Translations under genes and position numbers: made by a program
Assembly (NCBI RefSeq): GCF_000208745.1
Contig: NC_030852.1
Location: forward strand, 14,111,662 to 14,175,661
DNA: 64,000 nt
Source of the DNA: Theobroma cacao
Lineage: Eukaryota; Streptophyta; Magnoliopsida; Malvales; Malvaceae
Reading direction: 5' to 3'
The notes under the pieces: model-generated
What the model was told of the DNA's origin: nothing
Seen by the model: only the letters and a program-made list of their open reading frames with translations
The model's database searches: none
Shown here: positions 54,879 through 64,000 of the stretch, piece by piece
Layout: each line of letters starts with the position of its first letter
How positions within the stretch are numbered: position 1 is the stretch's first letter

Positions 54879-57800
54879 TGTGAGATCTCGACCTCTAGAG
54901 ACCCGTAACTAGAAGTAGACATGATAACACAAACCAAGGGTAATTTTGTCATTTCTCCTTGTGAGCCCCTGAAAGTAGTTTTCTAATGTTGTTAAGGTCC
55001 AAGTAGGCCTAAAGAATGAATGAATGAATGAGGGTAAGATAATGAAGAAGATAGAAATAACGATAATTTTCACGATAGGGGTGAAACGGTCATTTTGCAT
55101 CTCGAGTTGAAATTTTTAAGTTTTCATGAACCCGAGCATTTCTAGACCCTTATGGACCTTGTCTCAGTGTCAAAGAAGTAAAAAGATTGTATATAGGCAA
55201 TGGAAAGACAAAATAACCTTGTTAAGGGCATTTTGATAATTTCATGAGAAAATGGATAAACATAAAGCATAAATATCTAAGTTTCTAGGAGGTTCTTCAA
55301 ATTTCCAACACTTCTTCTTCTTTTTCTTCCTTTCCCACATTTTTGCACCCCCCATGGAAGCTTGCTTTGAAACTTCCATATATTAACTTGACTTAACCCC
55401 GATTTTCATGTTTTTGTGCACCTTTTCACAAAGTTCTTTGTGCTCTTTTACTTTTTAACCATAAAACCCTCAAAAACCTTTCCTTATTACACTCTCTCAC
55501 TAGCTGGACATTCTAGGGAGAGAGAGAAAGACTTTCCACATTTGTTTGGAAGCTATTAAAAGAGAATTCAGCTACAAAGAAACCCTAAGGTGAGTGATGA
55601 ACTAGGCTTGGTTTTAAGTTGTTGATAATGGCTAGTAATTGGGATTATGAGCTGTTTTATTGTTGAGGTTGTTTATTCATTTTTAGTGTGATTAGAGTAG
55701 TGCAAGGAAATTGTCAAGACCCAATTTTTGGGCCATGACCTGCGCTTGGGCTTAATGGGCGTAGCCCACCAAGCCCAAGCAAGCTTATTATATAATCTTG
55801 CTCAGCATTCCATCAACTATTCTCAAGTCACCTTTCATAAGTCCAACTTATAATCACTTTAATAATGGGTTATAGCAATCAAGAATTTCATTGATATAAA
55901 CCCAAAATGATGTTAACATTTCAACTCATGGTGGCATTAACAATTAAAATATACATATTTTGTCTAAGACATGTATCTTAGTACTTTACATCACATGACT
56001 GTATTCATAAAACAAAATGACTCCTGACTTCCAGCGGAGTGACCACAGTGATAGTGCAGCTACTGAATGCCAAAATACCAACCAAGGAGATAAAACTACG
56101 TGGACACTTCAACCTAGGTTCCAACTTCCTCCTGATCTGAAAACATGAAATTGAAAATAGTGAGTACAAACTCAATGAGTGAACATAAGAAGGGAACAAG
56201 CAATCGATAGGAAGAATTTGGAAATCATGATACACTTCTTTCAAAAACAATGCAATTGATTTAATTTCTTACTAAAAACACTTCCTTTCAAACTTTGATT
56301 AATAACCTCATAGTGTTGCAAAAACCCATGATTAATCTATGAAGTTAAATGGGTGAAAAATATGTCAAAATCAAGCAAGGTAGCAAGCACGGTAGCAAGT
56401 TTGTCGTTACAGCGAGAAATAGTGTCAGTTTGCATTTGTTTTAGTTTTTCTATCCTATCTTCAACTAAAGAAATCCAATTGACCTGATTTTTAAACCATT
56501 AGAAAGCTAAGAGGAAGGGCTAAAACTTTTATGTTTACCACTTTTCCCAGTTCGGAAAGAAAGGTGGTCAAAATCTTCATCAAAGTGAAAGAACTGCACC
56601 AAAACTTAAGAGTTTCTCATTGCATCGAGTTGTTGGCTGCCAAAACAGAATGTTTCTCCCTATAGCGAGAATGCTTTCTTACTGTAGAGAGAAGCAAGGC
56701 ACCTAAGTGTAAAAAGGACCTCCTTTGCACTAAAAATCCATTTGGTGTTGTAATAAAAATTAATTTGTAAGAAAATGGGAAATTCTCAAGGTTCATCATG
56801 CTAATTTCAACATGCCATACAATCACATTTTACAATCACACACATTCTATCACATATCTAAAGATATAATCATATATAACACCTACACCACCCCGCCTTC
56901 CTCAGCTCTTGTGCACTCCCTACACGCACAAGGCAATACCACCATATCTGCACTCCTACTCACACATTTCAATGTCATCATGTGTGCACTCTCTACTCGC
57001 ACACCTCATTATCATCATACAACATTATTTATCATTGCACAACATACATGCAAATATGTATACTAACACAATATAGGAGCACATGAATTCATCCTCTTTA
57101 CAAATTTCACACCTTTTACAACATCAAAGCATTTATCAAGTGCTTGTTCCTAAGCACCCACTTTTAATGAAAAGTTGGATAAAATCATGCAAATAATTCA
57201 TCTCAACACAATTCGATTTTCCAAAACAATTTTGAAATGCAAGTTCACTCACCAGTATTATTGAACCTCTAATCAACTCTAACCTCCACTAATGGTTCAA
57301 ATGGGGCTGTGGGGCCTCGTTGGAACCTATCACGCACTAAAACATCACAACTAATCCAATTTACATTAATATCACTCCAAAGGCTAGTTTCTAATTCAAG
57401 TTCTATTAGTCATTCCTAATTGGCTTCTAACTATATCAAATGGTTATTCCTTGCACTACTCTAATCACACTAAAAATGAATAAACAACCTCAATAATAAA
57501 ACAACTCATAATCCCAATTGCTAGCCATTATCAACAACTTAAAACTAAGCCTAGTTCATCACTCACCTTAAGGTTTTTTTTGTAGCTTAATTATCTTCCA
57601 ATAGCTTCCAAACAAATGTGAAAAGTCTCCCTCTCTCTCTCTTTCTCTCTCTCTAAAATGTCTAGCTAGTGAGCGAGTGTAATAAAGAAAGGTTTTTGAG
57701 GGTTTTATGGTGAAAAAGTAAAAGAGCACAAAGAACTTTGTGAAAGGGTGCACAAAAACATGAAAATCGAGGTTAACTCGAAGAAATATATGGAAGTTTC

Positions 57801-60017
57801 AAAGCAAGCTTCCAAGGGGGTGCAAAAACGTGGGAAAGGAAGAAAAAGAAGAAAAAGTGCTAGAAATTTCAAAACCCTCCTAGAAACTTAGATATTTATG
57901 CTTTATGTTTATCCATTTCTCATGAAATTACCAAAATGCCCTTAACAAGGTCATTTTGTCATTCCATTGCCTTTATACAATCTTTTTACTTCTTTGACAC
58001 TGAGACAAGGTCCATAAGGGTCTCGAAATGCTCGGGTTCGTGAAAAATTAAAAATTTCAACTCGAGATGCAAAATGACCGTTTTACCCCTACCGTGAAAA
58101 TTATCGTTATTTCTATCTTCTTCATTATCTTACCCTTATTCATTCCTTCGGTCTACTTGGACCTTAATAACATTAGAAAACTACTTTCAAGGGCTGACCA
58201 AGAGAAATGAAGAAATTACCCCTGGTCCGTGTTGTCGCGTCTACTTTTAGTTACTGGTCTCTAGAGGTCGAGATCTCACAGAAATAGCCATTTGATATAG
58301 TTGGAATCCAATTAGGAAGGACTAGTAAAACTTGAATAGAAACTAGCTTTTGGAGTGATATTAATGTAAATTGGATTGGTTGTGATGTTTTTATGCATGG
58401 TAGGTTCCAACGAGGCCCTACAGCTCCATTTGAACCATTAGTGGAGGTTCGAGTCAATTAGAGGTTCAACAATACTGGTGAGTGAACTTGCATTTCAAAA
58501 TTGTTTTGGAAAATAGAATTGTGTTGAGATGAATTATTTGCATGATTTTATCCAACTTTTCATTAAAAATGGGTGCTTGGGAACAAGCCCTTGATAAATG
58601 GCTTGATGTTGTAAAAGGCGTGAAATGTGTAAAGAGGATGAATTCATGTGCTCCTATATTGTGTTGGAATACATATTTGAATGTATGTTGTGCAATGATA
58701 AATAATGTTGTATGATGATAATGAGGTGTGCGAGTAGGGAGTGCACCCATGATGACATTGAAATGTGCGAGTAGGGAGTGCACATATGGTGGTATTGCCT
58801 TATGCGTGTAGGGAGTGCACAAGAGCTGAGGAAAGTGGGGTGGTGTAGGTGTTATATATGATTATATCTATAGATATGTGATAGAATGTGTGTGACTGTA
58901 AAATGTGATTGTATGGCATGTTGAAATTAGCATGATGAACCTTGAGAATTTCCCATTTTCTTGCAAATTCATTTTATTCCAACACCAAATGGATTTTTAG
59001 TGCAAAGGACGTTCTTTTTACATTTAGGTGCCCTGCTTCTTGCTGCAGCGAGAAACATTCTGTTTTGGCATCCAGCAACTCGCTGCCCCAAGAATAAATC
59101 TCGCTGTAGCGAGAAACTCTCAAGTTCTAATGTAGCGCTTTCACTTTAATGAAGATTTTGACCACCTTCCTATACGAACTGGGAAAAGTGATAAACACAA
59201 AAGTTGTATCCTTACCTCTTAGCTTTCTAATGGTTTAAAAATTAGGTCAATTTGATTTCTGTAGTGCGAGATATAATAGAAAAACTAAAACACATGCAAA
59301 CTGACATTGTTTCTTGCTGCAGCGAGAAACTTGCTACCATGCTTGCTACCTTGATTGATTTTGACATATTTTTCACCCATTTAACTTAATGGATTGATCA
59401 TGGGTTTTTACAACACTATAAGGTTATTAATAAAAGCTTGAAATAAGGGGTTTTTATTAAGAAATTAAATCAATTGCATTGTTTTTGAAGCAAGTGCATC
59501 ATGATTTCCAAATTCTTCCTATCGATTGCTTGTTCCCTTCTTATGTTCACTCACTGAGTTTGTACTCACTGTTTTCAATTTCATGTTTTCAAATTAGGAG
59601 GCAGTTGGAACCTAGGTCAAGGTGTCCACAGAGTTTCGTCTCCTTGGTAGGTATTTTGCCATTCAGTAGCCGCACCTTCACTATGGTCTCTCCGCTGGAA
59701 GTCAAGAGTCATTTTGTTTTATGAATACATTCATGTGATGTAAAGCACTAAGATACGTGTCTTAGACAAAATATGTATATTTTAATTGTTAATGCCACCA
59801 TGAGTTGAAATGTTAGAATCATTTTGGGTTTATATTAATGAAATTCTTGATTGTTATAGCCCATTATTAAAGTGATTATAAGTTGGACTTATGAAAGGTG
59901 ACTTGAGAATAGTTGATGGAATGTTGAACGAGATTATATAATAGGCTTGCTTGGGCTTGGTGGGCTATGCCCATCTGGCCCATGCACCGATCATGGCTCA
60001 AAAATTAGGTCGTGACA
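54879..60017 (+). mobile_element. 3' LTR of Tekay-like element, split by a solo LTR
   Basis: It starts TGTGAGATCTCGACC, is interrupted at 55711/58286, and ends TTAGGTCGTGACA at 60017. The two parts together are 2565 bp against 2557 bp for the 5' LTR. The right part has the GTGTGCGAGTA repeat (58720-58820) and the CTGCAG motifs (59035-59120, 59310). Confidence 0.93.
55712..58280 (-). mobile_element. Solo LTR, family B, minus strand, inside the 3' LTR, TSD GAAAT
   Basis: On plus it starts TGTCAAGACCC and ends GATCTCACA, with identical GAAAT at 55707-55711 and 58281-58285. On minus the first ~250 bp are close to the host 3' LTR, so it belongs to the same subfamily. It is 2569 bp with no internal region. 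Confidence 0.95.
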
Positions 60018-60765
60018 AATACTTTCAAAGAAAGTATTGATACTTGAAAGCTAGAAAGCATTTTGTGTTGTGGGTATCAATATTTAAGGGATGAGTATCG
60101 ATACCTTGTGTCTAGAAAGTCTTGAAAGCATTCTGTGTGAGAAAATATCAATACCCTAAAAGGAAATATCAGCACTTTGAGAATTTTTCACTCTTTAAAA
60201 GAGATTTTAAGATACATTTAGCTTGGTATATTCAATTATTCTTCTTAAAGGTTTTATTGACACGTGAAAACTTCTAAGTTAGTTTGATTATGCTTAGAAA
60301 GCAAAACTTGAAAAGGTTTGAAACCTACTTTGTTTACATTTTTTATTAAAAATGTATTTTCGTAAACATTTTTCCCTTTAACTTGTTCCTTTTCCCCATA
60401 TCTGTTCATAGAGTCATTTATAACTTACAGATGCAAGATGCATTTGTTATTTTAGATCAGTAGATTGTTTGGCTCATCGTCCTTTGGATGGAGTTACTTC
60501 TATTTTGTGGAAGGAGGTCGATAAGGCATCCAGTAGACATCAACATTTTTTCTTCAAGGTGTTCTTTGTTGGTCTTTGTCTATCTTTCGATGGATTATTG
60601 AACTTTGTTTTATACTTCTAATAAATAAATATACTTTGATTTTTGCCATAAAATGGCTTATGCTCTGATGGTTTGAAAAGTATTTATGTTTCTGAATATT
60701 GAACACAAGATGGTGTATATGGATTTTCTAAAATTGAATGTATATATATATGTGTATATTATAAT
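60018..60765 (+). mobile_element. Gypsy-type LTR remnant (family I) with GTATCGATAC motifs
   Basis: This is non-coding. AAGTATTGATACTT (60032-60045), GTATCGATAC (60095-60104) and two half-diverged copies (about 60072, 60142) cluster in 120 bp. A later segment (60385-60460) has the 'CCCCATATCTGTTCATAGAGTC' (split) and TTATTTTAG|A acceptor-like layout of the other gypsy LTRs. Ends are not defined. Confidence 0.45.
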
Positions 60766-62973
60766 ACCCTTAATTTTTGACATGGCCTATATGTGGTAGG
60801 GGCTAAGTTATTAAAGAGTAAATTTGAACCTCGATATGTATGCTTGTGGAGTATGCATATGAACTATTATGCGTATAAAGAATGATCTTGAAATTTGTTG
60901 TATATTTAGAGACTTCTTTTATGATATGTGGATGTGTTAAGTGTAGTATGCATGCCTTACAATATTTAGGCAAAACTTTTGTGAAGATATTTGAGGAATC
61001 CAAAGGTTCGATGCTTGTATTAGAGTTTTGATCTTAGGTTTGAGTATTTGAGTAAAGATTTGAGTCATATAGGAATGGTTTGAGGTTGTGGAAGCGATTT
61101 AGAATGGGTTTAGGCTTTAAAAGGAACAATTCTTACAAATCTGAACTAAAGAAGTCGATTGTAATGCATAGAGGGTCAATTCTGATAAGTAAAAAGTAGG
61201 AGAAGTCATGCATTCCAGTTCAAGATCAACTATTGGCCCTTTATAGTCAATCTTAGGATGGAAAATGGAAAAATGTAAACATTTTGGTTCAAAATCGACT
61301 ATAAACCCTTCATAGTCGATCTTGTGAAGCAAAATCGAATAAAAACGAACATTCTGGTCCAAGATCAACTATAGACCCTCCATAGTCAATCTTGTGAAGG
61401 AAACATGGGTGTAATCTTCTGATCTAGGATTGAATGTAGACTTTTCATAGTCAATTCTAGGCTGCCCCATCAACTTAAAACGAGCTTAAAAGCCTTAAAA
61501 TCGAGAATTCTTCATTTTTCTCCCAACGTCTCATTCTTTCAACTATTTTATCTCAAATTTCATACCCTTCAAAACCTTCAAACTCCAACAATAAATCTTG
61601 GATTCTAAGTGCCAGAGGTAAGGATTTTCACTCCCAAAAGCTTGATTTTTATGGTTTTGTTTTCTGTCTCTACCCATTTGAAACCTTAAGCCACAAATGG
61701 ATTCTTGGAGCTATTTAGAGTGAATTTGGAGCAAAGAATCATGCAATCCAACATCTAAGGTATGGGTTTAGCTTATTATTGAAAGATTTGAGCTCATATG
61801 TTGTATTGCTAACGATTTAGTTAATTTTAGAAAAGTTGGCATCTTTCGAAAGCTAAGATTTAATTAACTTTGTGATGTTTTGATTTGTATAAGGGAAGAT
61901 TGAGCAATTTGGGCACATTTGTGAGCTTAAAGATGGTTAGAGGCTAAGTATCGAAACTTGGCTAAGGAGCCCTTTCAACTTGTCACTATGAATGGGTTAA
62001 TTTAAATGCATGTGAAGCATGACGCATGGAAGATGTGCTGCATTAATACTAGATTTTGTATGTAGGTTTAGATGAGCAAGCCTAGGCTAGAGAACAAATG
62101 ATTTATGTGTAAGTATGTATATATATTTGTGTGAATGGTATATGTTGAGATCGTGTGCCTTGTGTAAGCCATATGATGGTTTATGTTGTGTAAACCTAGA
62201 CTAGGATGTTTAGAGGTTATGATGAATCCCTAAGAGTAGATTACCCTAGGTGAATAATATGATAAAATGATTTGATCGAATGATGCATTGGAGAAATAAA
62301 GGCATGTAGAACCTTAAATAAGCTTATAGACGATTGAAGCTTAACAAATATGATTTGTCATATGTTGTGGACATATGGAAAGATAAAGGCATGATGGCCT
62401 TATTGTGGATTTGTGTTCCATCATAGGGATGAATTCTAGCAATTGATCTAACTTGTGAATGAGTGGAGCTCCATCCCCTTATGACTATGTGTGTGCCTGC
62501 AAAGATAGTGGTAAGCAAGGACAGTGGTATTAGTCTCGCTTGTAACGTTTTGATGCCACCCATTTGAGAATACTCTAAGTGATGTCGACCTTTGAGAGAC
62601 TACTTTGTTGATGATTTGATTCTTCTCCTAGTGCAATGACTATGTGTGTGATTTGTTCTCCGCCCGTTGCTTCGGCATACTCATTATTTGTTCTTTGCCA
62701 ATTACTTTGCCTTATGCGTGATTTGTTTCTCCACCAGTTGGCCACCGAGCATGATTTGATTATGTTTAGAGGAGGACCGCTCGATGATTTGACTTGAATT
62801 GGGTATGATATGCGATGGCCTTAGGAAGGCTTAGACTAGTTTGATTTGAAAATGACATGATACTCTAGAGACTAAAGTGTAACTTTGAATGGCTTTGATG
62901 TTAAGCCTAATGATTGAGTGATGATATCCGGAGACATTGGGGATAATGGCATGCCCCTATATTTGAAGATGTC
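60766..62973 (+). mobile_element. Gypsy-type LTR remnant (family H)
   Basis: It starts at about TATAATACCC (compare TGTAACACCCC of family G) and shows the same general plan: hairpin repeats (61221-61460), a pyrimidine-rich leader (about 61500-61600), donor-like CAGAG|GTAAGG (from 61618), then AT-rich sequence with a GTGTGATTTGTT..CTTCGGCATAC-type segment near 62650. No coding domain is recognised. Its right end is lost where a copia LTR begins. Confidence 0.45.
61221..61460. repeat. Four ~66-bp units, each with an inverted repeat (ATCGACTAT...ATAGTCGAT)
   Basis: Units lie near 61226, 61289, 61354 and 61420. In the best unit, arms 61294-61302 and 61312-61320 are a perfect 9-bp inverted repeat around a 9-base loop. 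The other units have one or more changes in the arms. Confidence 0.82.
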
Positions 62974-64000
62974 TGTTAGAATATGTGATTTATATTTTAT
63001 TGGGATGAGCTTTGCAGCCATTGGGATTGGTTAAGGTTTGATTCCAATCATGCAATAACATCATTCATGTTGAATGATTAAAGGTTTTCCTTCATTAATA
63101 AGACATAAATTATAACAAGTTATAAGTCTAATTGGATGAAATCCATGAGATTAATATGCCTTGCAAGGGAATTGTAATGGGTTGCAGTTATGAGATCCTT
63201 ACGAATCAAAGCGTAATCTCAAAATGTTTCTGGTCAATGTATCATTGAGACTAGACATCAATGATACCTAGAGACTGGTACATTCTATGTTCCTTACTTG
63301 AGAAGTAAGTATTCGATCTCATAGGTTGAAGTATAGAGATACTTGAAACTATAATGTAGGTGCTTACGTAGGAGAGCAAGTTCATTGAACATGACCCGCC
63401 GTGAGAAGTGCATTTGGTATTTCACTCAAGTGTTTATGCAATACTTCTCATGTGTCAGTTGCGTAAATACTCCCTATACTTGAGACACCAGGTTGTCTTA
63501 TGTGTGGAGTGCTATGCTTTGATTTCATCCCTACAGGTGTCTTACAAAGGATGCCACAATAAGATGCTTTTGGGCATAACATGAAGCATGTGAAGGAAAA
63601 TGAGTGGTCAAGATAGAAATCATCACCCCAAGTGATGCAGGGGACATATCCTAACTATTCTGGGTTGATATTAGCTTATTGAAGTCCTTGGCCAAGGCGA
63701 CTTGAAAATTATGAAAGGAGTTTCATAAGTCTACATAAAGCTAATGATCTAACTGTAAGAACAAATATGAAGATCAATAAAAGTAGTTACTGCACCAAGC
63801 TCTTATCATCTTCGAGATATATGATGAGGGAATGAATTACACTGATAAACTGTATACTCAAAGGTTGTAAAAGAATCCTTTGACTCTCTTAACAATTGGG
63901 TGGTCATGATGTATTGCTAGATGCCAATCATGGTCTATGAAATTAAATTAGTTAATTTAAAATTGAATATGATTCATTTAAATTAATTAATTAATAATAT
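62974..64000 (+). mobile_element. Start of a copia LTR related to the Tork-like element (runs off the window)
   Basis: It starts TGTTAGAATATG. From about 63150 it matches the minus-strand reading of 35622-37250: 'TTATGAGATCCTTACGAATCAAAGC', 'TTGAACATGACCCGC', 'GTGCATTTGGTATTTCACTC', 'GGGGACATATCC' and 'CCTTGGCCAAGG' all have counterparts in the same order. It is clearly more diverged than the two LTRs of that element are from each other. The LTR end and any internal region are outside the window. Confidence 0.75.

Larger units (their letters stand above)
44822..60017 (+). mobile_element. Tekay-like Ty3/gypsy chromovirus (family B), TSD GATAC/AATAC, with two nested solo LTRs
   Basis: The order is 5' LTR (44822-47378), PBS, gag with CCHC knuckle, protease, RT, RNase H, integrase, chromodomain-like tail, polypurine tract and 3' LTR (54879-60017, split). 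Flanking 5-mers are GATAC (44817-44821) and AATAC (60018-60022). Gag to RT is one continuous frame interrupted only by stop codons; the first frameshift is near 50350. Solo LTRs at 51029-53540 and 55712-58280 are of the same family. The element is 15.2 kb now and about 10.1 kb without the inserts. The LTRs differ at roughly a tenth of sites in their first 240 bp by eye. Confidence 0.92.

Noticed and set aside
61117..61368. 83-codon minus frame with internal amino-acid repeats
   Set aside because: It is the family H hairpin repeat read as protein.

Overview
This window looks like plant (eudicot-type) intergenic heterochromatin made almost entirely of LTR retrotransposons inserted into one another. 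I found no host gene, rRNA, tRNA gene or CRISPR array. The evidence is AT-rich sequence, tRNA-Met-type primer-binding sites (TGGTATCAGAGC) next to LTR ends, Ty1/copia and Ty3/gypsy gag-pol remnants, TG...CA termini and 5-bp target-site duplications (TSDs). Species cannot be fixed from this window. Family letters A-I are local labels for this annotation, not database names.

Layout. (1) 1-13573: a Sirevirus/Maximus-type copia element on + (truncated 5' LTR, broken gag, pol and envelope-like gene, 1182-bp 3' LTR). Its 5' LTR is cut by a family B LTR fragment, which is itself cut by a family G LTR (1-732). Its integrase region is split by a family B solo LTR (4219-6992). (2) 13574-22202: the 3' part of a chromovirus-like gypsy element (family E). 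The Sirevirus sits in its integrase gene. Its LTR holds two further solo LTRs, D (17447-19215) and C (19273-22080, with a 938-base sequencing gap). (3) 22370-35001: a family B gypsy-derived element with two LTRs but no recognisable pol, carrying a 3.2-kb solo LTR of family G. (4) 35622-44420: a Tork-like copia element on - with broken pol and no visible gag. The spacers 22203-22369, 35002-35621 and 44426-44802 appear to be pieces of one older copia LTR (family F). (5) 44822-60017: the best-preserved element, a Tekay-like chromovirus of family B with both LTRs, PBS, gag, protease, RT, RNase H, integrase, chromodomain and polypurine tract. It contains two more family B solo LTRs (51029-53540 and 55712-58280). 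(6) 60018-64000: remnants of other gypsy LTRs (I, H), then the start of a copia LTR related to the Tork element and running off the window.

All coding regions are dead copies. Many stop codons and catalytic-residue losses are G:C to A:T changes, as expected for old methylated DNA. The least ordinary observations are structural. Several unrelated LTR families carry clustered family-specific short palindromes. The gypsy LTRs share a possible leader intron with a donor near AAG|GTRAGT and a CAG or TAG acceptor, and its inferred length is almost identical (1426-1429 bp) in families B and E.
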